Below, one piece after another: positions 14,128 to 21,519 of a stretch of DNA of 21,519 nucleotides. The position numbers and the translations under genes were made by a program. The DNA comes from Myxococcales bacterium (GTDB lineage: Bacteria > Myxococcota_A > Polyangia > Palsa-1104). The stretch lies in assembly GCA_023248835.1 (NCBI GenBank), contig JAHFDU010000019.1, positions 1-21,519 of the forward strand. Reading direction: 5' to 3'. The notes beneath the pieces are model-generated. The model was given only the letters and a program-made list of their open reading frames with translations. It was not told the origin of the DNA and did not search any database. Positions within the stretch are counted from its first letter, which is position 1, and each line of letters begins with the position of its first letter.

Positions 14128-16611
14128 ATGATTTCGCTAAAGTCGCTGCTTCATGGGCTTTCTCGATCAGGCGCCCAGAATTCGGCTTCAAGTCGGGGCC
14201 CGCTGGCGACCAAAGCCACCCGAGTGCTTCTCGAAAATGCGCTCTGGCCTGGTGCGACTGGCAAGGTTTCTGTCCTCGTCGGTTCTCGACGAGGGGAGCT
14301 CCTGGAGGCGCTGTTTGAGCGTTTTCCCGATCTCTCCGGCGTGCTGCTGCTGGAGGCCGGCCTGCCCGAGTACCGTGCGGTCTTTGCTCGCGCGGCGCAT
14401 CACCTCAACCAACGACAGCTCGAGCGAACGTTCGTTGTGAGCACCGTTGAACCAACAAAAACCGTCGATTTTTTCCAGGCCACACTTGAACTCTTTCAGT
14501 TTTTTCGTCACGTCCGTGCAGCTCCACAAGGAGAGCAGCTGGTTTGTGATCCAGAGCTTGCGAGCAATGCAGCCTACGCGGACGTGCTTGCAGCCGCGCG
14601 CGACTTCTGCTTTGGGTTCAGTTCAGCTCTGCTCAACCGTTTTTCGGGCACCAATCCAGAGCTACAAAAATTTTTTGGCAGTTTCGGCGATTTCTTGTCG
14701 AGTCATGGTGCCGACTACCATGCATTGAAGTTCCATCAGTGGGCAGATGACTCGCTTTCCGATCCCAAAATTGATTCGTTGTGGAAAAAAATTCGAGTCC
14801 CTCCGGCGCCAGAAATTTGGCGACGAAATCTCGAGTTTCTGCACGCCACTTATCCCGAGGTCGCGGCGCGCGTTTCGTTCGGCAACCTCGAGTCGATCCG
14901 GGTTGCGGTGGTGCCGGACGTTCTTTGTGGACTACAGTACCAGGAAAACCGTTTGGTGCCGTTTCGTGGTGACTATCCGCTCATCGTGCGTGCCGATGGG
15001 AAGCGACTCAGTGAACTGAATCCGCTGCCGAGTCTGGTAAAGCTGCGCGATGTCTGTCTTCGGCTTGATGGTGCGCCGATCTGCATTCTCGGCATGGTGC
15101 GCCATTGGGCGGACTGGATGACGATCGCCAGGGTTCACCGACATGTTAGTCATTATCCTAACTGGAAACCGATGACCCAGCTGATTGAGGGCGACATCCC
15201 AGCCTTGGCAGCGCTGTTGCGAGCAGTTGAACTGGAGCCGCTCTTTTCTTCGGGCGTGATTCATTTGAGTGTAGGCAAATCGGCCGAGGATTTTTTTGAA
15301 CGCCTCGGCAAACGTAAAACCAATCCGTCATGGCATCTCATCGGAAACGATTCGGAGTTTTCGGCACGCGTCGAATCAATCCTCGTGGGTCGACATCAAT
15401 CTGCCCAAGATTCTATCCCGAAGCTGGCGCTCCAATGCGAAGAGGTGCCGGAACGGATCCGGCGTTTCAAAGAAGCTGCCAACCCGCTTCGCATCGCACT
15501 GTTCACATCTATCTATACCGACGTGCTGCAATACGTCACCGCTGATCTAGCGGAAGCATTTGTCGAACTTGGACATCAAGTGCGAGTGATCCAGGAAGAA
15601 ACCGTTGGCGAACAAGTGACGGTCGATGACTACGTCGATCAATTGGTCGATTTTGGGCCGGATGTTCTCGTCCTTCTCAATTATTCACGCACCGACCAGC
15701 TCGGGTTAATACCAGCAACGCTTCCGATTGTGACCTGGATTCTTGACGAGAGACCCGAGCATTTCGATCGAAAGTACATCAACCAGATCGCCGAGGTCGA
15801 CCGCGTCTACATTTTTGATTCCGTCGCGCGCCGTCGCTATCGAGAAGCGGGTTACACCAACATCGGGCTTCTTCCATTTGCCGTTGCCAAGCGCTTGCGA
15901 TCGCCTCCGATCGCGTCGCCCGCCCACTCAGTCGCGGTGTTGACTCATGTCACGAACGGTAAGGTTGACTATCCGAATATTGTTGACCTGATAGAACATT
16001 TCGAAGAGCGTCTGGGGCGGCTCGAGCAATGGCCGGTTTTTTCGGACGATTGCGCTCGGTTGCTCGACCAGAGTATGAATGAACTGGGCGGCTCGATCTC
16101 CTCACATTCTGAGCAACAAAAACAGACTTTGGCTGTGAGCCTCACCAGAAATTTCAACAAACTGCGTGTCGTTGATAGGCTGATCACCGCCCAGCTTCCG
16201 ATCGAGATTTACGGCCGCGGCTGGGAGCAGTATCCACGATTCGCACCTTACCTGCGGGGGGTGGTAAGGCCCGGTCCTGAGCTCAGCGCGGTCTACCGAA
16301 ATTCAAAGGTGGTTTTGCATGACGGCACCAACCCCCATCCTCGAATCTTGGAGGGTTTTTTAGCTGGCGGTTGCGTGCTGGTGCGCGATTATGCCGGCGC
16401 CAATCTCGCCGGTATTGGCGGCGATCCGCTCGAGCTCAATCGACAGTACATGTATCAAAATGACGCCGAGATGTTGGCGCTTATTCAACGCGCGTTTGAG
16501 GATGAGCCGTGGCGACAAAATCTCATTGCCTCGGCGCAAGACCACATTCTGTCGATGCACACCTACACCGCGCGCGCACAAACCATCCTGCGCGATTTGG
16601 GAAGTCACTGA
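14128..16611 (+). CDS. Large two-part protein with C-terminal CgeB-like GT-B glycosyltransferase domain
   Basis: 827 aa. Residues about 455-825 form a GT-B domain of the CgeB/DUF3880-plus-Glyco_trans_1_2 type: LRIALFTSIYTDVLQY start, a DFGPDVLVLLNYSRTD loop, PIEIYGRGWE, then RPGPELSAVYRNSKVVLHDG, NPHPRILEGFLAGGCVLVRDY and a C-terminal HTYTARAQTILRDL. Residues about 30-450 are not clearly assignable. Their beginning (VSVLVGSRRGELLEALFERFPDLSG...) has the strand-Gly-strand rhythm of a nucleotide-binding Rossmann-like domain, loosely like the N-terminus of motility accessory factor (MAF) proteins. Cytoplasmic, no signal. Likely transfers sugar to a glycan or protein. A poly-G run of six lies at 16256-16261 in the catalytic part. 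Divergent from the aminotransferase operon; convergent with the B12 radical SAM gene. Confidence 0.92.
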   Translation: MISLKSLLHGLSRSGAQNSASSRGPLATKATRVLLENALWPGATGKVSVLVGSRRGELLEALFERFPDLSGVLLLEAGLPEYRAVFARAAHHLNQRQLERTFVVSTVEPTKTVDFFQATLELFQFFRHVRAAPQGEQLVCDPELASNAAYADVLAAARDFCFGFSSALLNRFSGTNPELQKFFGSFGDFLSSHGADYHALKFHQWADDSLSDPKIDSLWKKIRVPPAPEIWRRNLEFLHATYPEVAARVSFGNLESIRVAVVPDVLCGLQYQENRLVPFRGDYPLIVRADGKRLSELNPLPSLVKLRDVCLRLDGAPICILGMVRHWADWMTIARVHRHVSHYPNWKPMTQLIEGDIPALAALLRAVELEPLFSSGVIHLSVGKSAEDFFERLGKRKTNPSWHLIGNDSEFSARVESILVGRHQSAQDSIPKLALQCEEVPERIRRFKEAANPLRIALFTSIYTDVLQYVTADLAEAFVELGHQVRVIQEETVGEQVTVDDYVDQLVDFGPDVLVLLNYSRTDQLGLIPATLPIVTWILDERPEHFDRKYINQIAEVDRVYIFDSVARRRYREAGYTNIGLLPFAVAKRLRSPPIASPAHSVAVLTHVTNGKVDYPNIVDLIEHFEERLGRLEQWPVFSDDCARLLDQSMNELGGSISSHSEQQKQTLAVSLTRNFNKLRVVDRLITAQLPIEIYGRGWEQYPRFAPYLRGVVRPGPELSAVYRNSKVVLHDGTNPHPRILEGFLAGGCVLVRDYAGANLAGIGGDPLELNRQYMYQNDAEMLALIQRAFEDEPWRQNLIASAQDHILSMHTYTARAQTILRDLGSH

Positions 16612-16685
16612 AGGGTTGTCTGATCATTTGGTAAGCGTTCACCCTCCTAAAGCTCAGGGCGATCAGGCGTAAGGGCTATGAACGG

Positions 16686-18800
16686 TTACATCATTTGAAG
16701 CTTGCGCGGAACCACCGGCTTTTCGACTACGATGGGAATGGGAAAATCGACAGCGACCGCAGCGCGACTGCTGGCGTGTTCAATCTCATATAAAAAGGCG
16801 TCGGGAACCACCGCCAGGGTGCGACTGATCGCAAGCGGAGCGTTCTGCTCATATGCATTCTTTCTAAGCAGGTCTCGCACCCTCGCCTGTTTCGCGATTG
16901 ATTTCTTGAGCCGGATCTCTTGCTGGGTTCCCACAGGCGTTTCCACTCTCGGTAGAAAGCAGCGCAATAGATCGGACGAGATCGAAGTCGAGATTTCGCC
17001 ACTGAGATCGCTCGCGTAAAGAGCACCAGGATCCACTCGAGCCTGTAGCATCAGTTCGCACAATTCGTCGTAGAGGGTGGAATCACCGTCGACCAGAATG
17101 TCGCGCAAGACGTCGAGCACAGAACGATAGAGAAGACGGTTTTCGATCAATTTGGCGTTGTACATAAAGCCGGCTCGCCGCTGATGGGTGGTGGTTACCG
17201 AGGCCCATCCATTGTCGCTCAGGTAGTGCTTGCGCAGATCCTCAGCGCTGTGGAAAAATTCGGCGGTCACTTCTGCTTTGAGACTCTCAAAAAAATCGTG
17301 GACAGTTTTTCTAGGAAACGAAGCGCATGTTACCAACTGAAGAAGAACGTCGGCCGGATTCTTACCGGCGATGTCCATGCCATAGCGAAGCACCGGCTTT
17401 AAGAATCCGTGGTTCCAGCCATACCAGATTGCCCAATGAACCATTCGCAGAGTCAGGAGCTCATCCGGGGTGATCGCCGAGTTCCCCCAAATGATCTCCT
17501 CGGCCTCGACCGACTTGATGCCGCGATAGTCGCCAAAAGCGCCGTCACGGTAACGGTATTTGGTGGTGATACGGTGGTTTTGTCGAGAAGACTGCGATTC
17601 CATTTCGGTCCCGGGCAGCAGGATCACATTGTAAATGGCAAGAAAATCGAACCCGAAGCTGAAGACGTCCCTCAGGCTCTGCAGATGGCCTTCGTAGGTT
17701 TCATCGGGCAGTCCTGAGAGTAGATCGGTGCGAACACTGTGACCATCGGCGTGGTATTCGCCGACTTTTTTTGGCACATCGCCGAGCTTAATGTTGCTTC
17801 GTTTGGTGGCCGCCTGTGCCGCCTGGTCGAGTGTTTGCAAAGCGATGAGTGCGTGATCCAGTTGATGACCTTCGCTTTCCGTAGTGTTGCGGAGTAGCTC
17901 AGCAATGGCGATGTTGCGGTCCGGCGTGTTCTTACTTGCAAACATCGCGACCGAACGAAGCGCTGGGGTTTTCCGCCGGATGGTTTGGATTCGTTCTGCG
18001 ATCTCGACGTCTCTTGGTAGCATGCCGAAATTGCCGTCGCCGATGATCCACCCCGGCGAATCGGGAAATTTGCGCGATACCCAATCGAGCTCGGCGAGCA
18101 CTCGGTCGAGCGGAAATTTCCTCACCTTGTTGAGCGCGGCCACCCCCCACGCACAATAGGTGCATCGGAAGGGACAGCCTCGGTTGGTTTCAAACAGCGG
18201 CGTGAGACCGCGGGCGATGAACTCATCGAGCACGCCCTCCAGATAGGGAGAGGGAAAGTCGTCGAGCTCGCCAAACTTGGCCGACCCTCCATCGATCAAG
18301 CGGCCCGACGAAAAATAGGCGGTGCTATTTATCGATTGGCCTTCAGACAGGAAGCCTTTGCCGGATTTTTGGTATTGGGCAAGTAGCTCTGCAAAGGGTC
18401 GCTCCCCTTCGTGCAAGACACACACATCGATGAAAGGGTTGTCATGGAGATACTGTTCGATCCCTTTTGGATCGGTACGAACCGAGGGGCCACCGACGAC
18501 GATGAGTGCATCGGGAAAACGCTGTCGCAAATGCGTGCCGATGGTCAAATTGAGATGGCTGTTCCAAATGTAGTTTGAAAATGCGATCACATCTGGAGGC
18601 GCGACATCGGTTGCCGCCAAAAGTTCGTCGGCGAACTTGAAAAATGAAACCTCTATCGTGTCGCCGAATCGCTTTTTTGCATAGGCGCCAATACTGGCGA
18701 TTCCGTACGGAACCACTGCGCCCGAGGCGTTGCCGGAAGCGAAACCTTCGCGCGTGCCGGCAATGTAGTTGTGAACCAGGTCGGCCAATAGCACTCTCAT
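16686..18800 (-). CDS. B12-binding-type radical SAM enzyme
   Basis: 704 aa. Residues 1-150 resemble a cobalamin-binding Rossmann domain (MRVLLADL...VVPYGIASIGAYAKKRFG...PDVIAFSNYIWN...ALIVVGGPSV...CVLHEGERPF). Residues about 195-430 are the radical SAM core, with the 4Fe-4S ligands Cys209, Cys213 and Cys216 in FETNRGCPFRCTYCAWG. The ETNRGCP...C.WG form is the type often met in O-antigen and surface-glycan clusters, usually with Asp where this has Ala217. Residues 440-700 are an extra helical region of unknown role. Expected chemistry is radical methylation or rearrangement of a substrate. ATG 18800 is chosen because GTGGAG lies about 10 nt upstream and the conserved domain begins there; an upstream in-frame start at 18962 would cross the divergent oxygenase gene. 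Confidence 0.94.
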   Translation of the reverse strand: MRVLLADLVHNYIAGTREGFASGNASGAVVPYGIASIGAYAKKRFGDTIEVSFFKFADELLAATDVAPPDVIAFSNYIWNSHLNLTIGTHLRQRFPDALIVVGGPSVRTDPKGIEQYLHDNPFIDVCVLHEGERPFAELLAQYQKSGKGFLSEGQSINSTAYFSSGRLIDGGSAKFGELDDFPSPYLEGVLDEFIARGLTPLFETNRGCPFRCTYCAWGVAALNKVRKFPLDRVLAELDWVSRKFPDSPGWIIGDGNFGMLPRDVEIAERIQTIRRKTPALRSVAMFASKNTPDRNIAIAELLRNTTESEGHQLDHALIALQTLDQAAQAATKRSNIKLGDVPKKVGEYHADGHSVRTDLLSGLPDETYEGHLQSLRDVFSFGFDFLAIYNVILLPGTEMESQSSRQNHRITTKYRYRDGAFGDYRGIKSVEAEEIIWGNSAITPDELLTLRMVHWAIWYGWNHGFLKPVLRYGMDIAGKNPADVLLQLVTCASFPRKTVHDFFESLKAEVTAEFFHSAEDLRKHYLSDNGWASVTTTHQRRAGFMYNAKLIENRLLYRSVLDVLRDILVDGDSTLYDELCELMLQARVDPGALYASDLSGEISTSISSDLLRCFLPRVETPVGTQQEIRLKKSIAKQARVRDLLRKNAYEQNAPLAISRTLAVVPDAFLYEIEHASSRAAVAVDFPIPIVVEKPVVPRKLQMM

Positions 18801-18853
18801 TGTTGGCTCCACAGCGATGACCACGGTCGTTCTTTTTAAATGTAACACGCTTG

Positions 18854-18883
18854 TTGCTAGTTGAATACAACTCAATGTAAAAT
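18854..18883 (+). promoter_or_regulatory. Promoter-like pair before the oxygenase operon
   Basis: TTGCTA (18854-18859), 18-nt spacer, TAAAAT (18878-18883), only 7 nt before the ATG at 18891, so the mRNA may be leaderless. A small palindrome, AGTTG-AATA-CAACT (18859-18872), lies between the boxes and could be an operator. No convincing minus-strand pair for the radical SAM gene was found in the same 90-bp gap. Confidence 0.4.
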
Positions 18884-18890
18884 AACCTGA

Positions 18891-19562
18891 ATGCTCTATA
18901 GCCATCTTGAGCATCTGGTTCATGAGGACCCGGTGCGGATTCGCAGCACGCTGTCTGAACACGGCTGCGTACTGATCCGTCGCGGCTTCGATTACGGCAA
19001 GTTATTGGCAGAACTAGAAGCGGTCAGTTCTCAGTTGACGACTTCGGGCGGCATCCTTGGATTTGATGTGATGCCTCTGTCGCTAATAAACGAAAGCACG
19101 CGCTTGGTCTCCGACGGCAATGAGATCGTATCGCGTGTGCTGGCCGGCAGTTCGTGGAAACTACACCCGGTGGCTTTCGCCCGATCTACTTGCGGAGTCG
19201 ACAAGCCGGTGCCGGCGCATCAGGACCGTCAGCGCTGGGATCAGCGCGGCAATCTGTATACTGTTTGGCTGGCACTTTCCGACGCCAACACCGAAACCGC
19301 GACCGGCATACAATTGTGGCTTCCCTGTTTGTGGCGCCCGGTCAAACAGCCAGTGGCCGAGGAGATCAAAAAGTATTTTGTGCCGTGGACGCCGACCCTG
19401 CACGCCGGCGACATCGTTGTTTTCGATGGCTGGTTGCTGCATGGGACCGCGAGCAGTCCGGAAAAGACGCAGCGGCGCCTTTCGGTCGACGTCCGGCTCG
19501 AAAAGGTGCCCGCCTGGCAGCCCGTCGAGCCAGTCAGGTTTTGGCCCAAGGTTCCTTACTGA
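18891..19562 (+). CDS. PhyH-like Fe(II)/2-oxoglutarate dioxygenase (first of a pair)
   Basis: 223 aa. Double-stranded beta-helix oxygenase of the phytanoyl-CoA dioxygenase group, expected to hydroxylate a small molecule or sugar using O2 and 2-oxoglutarate in the cytoplasm. The iron triad is visible: His110 and Asp112 in AHQDR and the distal His184 in WLLHGT. Arg196 in RRLSVDVR is the expected 2-oxoglutarate carboxylate ligand. The intermediate LHAGDIVVFDG segment (170-180) is typical of the family. The ATG at 18891 is the first in frame after the promoter region. The stop TGA directly abuts the ATG of the second oxygenase gene. Confidence 0.9.
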   Translation: MLYSHLEHLVHEDPVRIRSTLSEHGCVLIRRGFDYGKLLAELEAVSSQLTTSGGILGFDVMPLSLINESTRLVSDGNEIVSRVLAGSSWKLHPVAFARSTCGVDKPVPAHQDRQRWDQRGNLYTVWLALSDANTETATGIQLWLPCLWRPVKQPVAEEIKKYFVPWTPTLHAGDIVVFDGWLLHGTASSPEKTQRRLSVDVRLEKVPAWQPVEPVRFWPKVPY

Positions 19563-20117
19563 ATGATCCAAGAGCGGGATCTCAGAGTGGGCGACGGGCG
19601 TGATTTGCCCGACCTCATCAACCGTTACGGAGTTGCAATCGTCGCGCTGCCCGAGCCGATCGAAGGCCGAGAACGTTTCAATGCTGGTGTCATTAATATC
19701 TCTTTGTACACAAAAATACAGCAACTTATCGGCAATCTGATTTCCGTCCATTTTGGTGCGCATATTTTCACTCGGGATCAGTTCATCAATGTTCGCAGTG
19801 GTTTGACCGAAAAGACTGGCTACCACCAAGACTACCGAAGCGACGCCCCGGCCGCCTTTTTGACCGCCTGGACACCGCTCAACGAAGAGGGGCCTTGGCT
19901 TCACGTCTTTGCCAAAAAGTTTACCTCAGCGGTAGTCGGTTCGGACGAAGAGATTCTGCGTCACTATCGAGATCATCTCATCCGGTATCAGCCCAAGATG
20001 GGCGAGGTGGTGCTGATGGATGGCCGCACCGTGCATGGCACCGGCGACTGCGTCGGCAATCCGCACGGGATTAGGGTAAGTCTAGATTTCCGCATTCGCC
20101 TTACCTGTTCACCCTAG
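19563..20117 (+). CDS. PhyH-like Fe(II)/2-oxoglutarate dioxygenase (second of a pair)
   Basis: 184 aa, short for the family, but the catalytic set is present: His88 and Asp90 in GYHQDYRS, distal His158 in TVHGTG, and Arg171 in GIRVSLDFR as the likely 2-oxoglutarate ligand. KMGEVVLMDG (145-154) matches the LHAGDIVVFDG strand of its neighbour, so the two are related but clearly diverged. ATG 19563 follows the previous TGA with no gap, implying coupled translation. No substrate can be named. Two oxygenases in tandem could act on successive positions or form a heteromer. A degenerate or regulatory role is less likely because no catalytic residue is missing. Confidence 0.87.
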   Translation: MIQERDLRVGDGRDLPDLINRYGVAIVALPEPIEGRERFNAGVINISLYTKIQQLIGNLISVHFGAHIFTRDQFINVRSGLTEKTGYHQDYRSDAPAAFLTAWTPLNEEGPWLHVFAKKFTSAVVGSDEEILRHYRDHLIRYQPKMGEVVLMDGRTVHGTGDCVGNPHGIRVSLDFRIRLTCSP

Positions 20118-20152
20118 ATGTTTCGTGATAAAGTAAAATTGGGGAGTGTCTG

Positions 20153-21519
20153 GTGGACAATCTGCGGGACCAGATAGGCTTGACCATCGGCAGTGCGAGC
20201 GCCGAAATCGAGCGCGGCCATTTCGCCGAAGCGGAGGAGAGGCTGCAGCCATTGGCGGTAGCCCATCCCGACCATAGCGAGATTTTTGCGACCTTGGCGA
20301 AAGCAGCCAGTGGTGCCGGCCGCCAGTTCGAAGCGATCGAGCGCATCGAAAAGGCGATCGCCATCGCGCCGACTGATTGGCAGCATCGCCTATTCGCCGC
20401 GGAGCTCTACCTGAAGGAGCGATACCCGGGCGCGGTGGTAAAAGCGCGCACCCATCTCGAAGCCGCGCGAGGGCCAAGTCAAAACGCACTACCAGTATTA
20501 TTGCTGCTCGCTCGCGCCTACAACGTCGTGGGCCCGCTCGATCGGGCCGAAGCGTGTGCCCGCCTGCTACTCGAGCGGCAGCCGGAAGTAGCCGCGCACC
20601 ATGTCCGCCTTGGCAGCGTGCTGGCGCAGATCGAAAAGATCGACGAAGCGATCAGCTGCTATCGCCGAGCCATTGAGCTAGATCCGACTGGCTTACCTTT
20701 CGCCAAAAGCGATCTCAAAGACCTGCTCGCGCTCAGACGCAACGCCGGGCGCACCCCAACCTTCATGGCGCGCTATCCGTCGCTGAAGGAGCTGCAAATC
20801 GATTTTCGCGAAGCACTCAAGCGGCGAGTCATTCCGTTCGTTCCGCCAAGTGAACGCTTCTTGGCTCCCTCGTCACGGGTGTTCACCATGGGATCGTGTT
20901 TTGCTCGTCACATTGCCGCTGCGCTCAACCGATTTGGATATCGAGTAGCGCAGTTCGATTTGACTGAGCAGATGAACACTACTTTTGCCAACCGACTGGT
21001 GGTCGATTGGTTGCTGGGAAAATATAGCCAGCGTCAAGATCGGGTCGAGGAGCTACTTGCCAGCATCCGTTCACGTGAGGAAACGTTGCTCAATGTGAAA
21101 AAAGCGGAGCTTATCATTCTCACGCTTGGGGTAGCGCCCTGTTTTTTTGATCGCGCGAACGGTGAATTTGTAATGCCGCGGCCGACCCAAATCAACCACA
21201 CCACCTTGAATGAGAAGTTGGAATTTCGCACGACTTCGGTAGCCGACAATGTTGCCAACATGCGCTATGTGCTGTCGGCGATCCGAGAGATCAATCCGAA
21301 CGTCCAGTTTGTGATCAGTGTTTCACCGGTGCCGATCTCGGCAACTTTTGAGTATCCATCGGCGGTAGTGGCCGACTGCGTTTCCAAGGCGGTGATGCGT
21401 CTGGTGGCGGATGAGCTGGTGCGCAGTGAAGCAAAGCTGGTGTATTGGCCAAGCTTCGAGATTGTGCGCTGGCTTGGTCCCAATTTGGCGCCCACTTTTG
21501 CGTCGGATGATGGGATTTT
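20153..21519 (+). CDS. TPR protein with C-terminal GSCFA domain (runs off right edge)
   Basis: 455 codons read from a GTG at 20153 without a stop to the window end. Residues about 10-185 are TPR-like repeats (HFAEAEERLQPLAVAHPD, IEKAIAIAPTD, IDEAISCYRRAIELDP). From about 215 the GSCFA family domain starts: VFTMGSCFARHIA (GSCFA at 247-251), LIILTLGVAPCFFD (about 320-333), VISVSPVPISATF (388-399), VSKAVMRLVADEL and YWPSFEIV. GSCFA proteins are distant SGNH-type esterase relatives, known mostly next to glycan genes, with no firm function. The start is supported by GGGGAG at 20141-20146, 6 nt upstream. It follows the second oxygenase gene by 35 bp, likely the same operon. No signal peptide, so probably cytoplasmic. 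Confidence 0.9.
   Translation, partial: MDNLRDQIGLTIGSASAEIERGHFAEAEERLQPLAVAHPDHSEIFATLAKAASGAGRQFEAIERIEKAIAIAPTDWQHRLFAAELYLKERYPGAVVKARTHLEAARGPSQNALPVLLLLARAYNVVGPLDRAEACARLLLERQPEVAAHHVRLGSVLAQIEKIDEAISCYRRAIELDPTGLPFAKSDLKDLLALRRNAGRTPTFMARYPSLKELQIDFREALKRRVIPFVPPSERFLAPSSRVFTMGSCFARHIAAALNRFGYRVAQFDLTEQMNTTFANRLVVDWLLGKYSQRQDRVEELLASIRSREETLLNVKKAELIILTLGVAPCFFDRANGEFVMPRPTQINHTTLNEKLEFRTTSVADNVANMRYVLSAIREINPNVQFVISVSPVPISATFEYPSAVVADCVSKAVMRLVADELVRSEAKLVYWPSFEIVRWLGPNLAPTFASDDGI

Noticed and set aside
16612..16685. Possible bidirectional terminator between convergent genes
   Set aside because: Only a weak CCCT/AGGG pairing with no T-run on either side was seen.
18801..18962. Longer start for the B12 radical SAM gene
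   Set aside because: It would run through the divergent promoter and the first oxygenase gene; ATG 18800 has a ribosome site and begins the conserved domain.
19161..19904. 247-aa minus-strand open frame
   Set aside because: It lies antisense to both oxygenases, which have intact catalytic motifs; no start signal or family pattern is present.

Overview
This 21.5 kb window reads as chromosomal DNA of a fairly GC-rich Gram-negative bacterium. The evidence is three lipobox-bearing lipoproteins, a PBP1A-type murein synthase with an OB-like insert, and a secreted thioredoxin. A Cys-rich plus RCC1-repeat surface lipoprotein and the lipoprotein-rich layout suggest Myxococcota or another deltaproteobacterium-like lineage. 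That placement is inference from style, with no phylogenetic marker search behind it. No rRNA, tRNA, CRISPR array, integrase or transposase was seen.

Left part (1-5.9 kb, envelope genes): the 5' end of a small heptad-repeat lipoprotein (minus) with a good sigma70-like promoter; a family-4 glycosyltransferase (minus); a decayed 3' scrap of an RCC1-repeat gene; an intact seven-repeat RCC1 lipoprotein (plus); and PBP1A (minus). The last two converge with stop codons overlapping by 4 bp.

Middle part (5.9-9.9 kb): a small unknown ORF overlapping a MNT-type nucleotidyltransferase gene (a possible two-gene module); pyrH (UMP kinase) on the minus strand; an intergenic region with a perfect 23-bp inverted repeat; then a plus-strand operon joined by two ATGA overlaps (FabG-like SDR, secreted thioredoxin-TPR protein, Cys-rich lipoprotein).

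Right part (9.9 kb to the end) looks like one functional neighbourhood for making and tailoring an unusual sugar or surface glycan. On the minus strand are a radical SAM/SPASM enzyme coupled by ATGA overlap to an unrecognised 345-aa protein, then a sugar epimerase/dehydratase coupled by ATGA overlap to a DegT-family sugar aminotransferase. On the plus strand is an 827-aa two-part protein with a CgeB-like GT-B domain. Next come a minus-strand B12-binding-type radical SAM enzyme with the ETNRGCP-type motif and, divergent from it, two back-to-back PhyH-like Fe(II)/2-oxoglutarate oxygenases and a TPR-GSCFA protein that runs off the window. Two radical SAM enzymes, two oxygenases, an aminotransferase, an epimerase, a large glycosyltransferase and a GSCFA (SGNH-like) protein make this the best candidate here for an undescribed biosynthetic system. 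Its product cannot be told from sequence alone.
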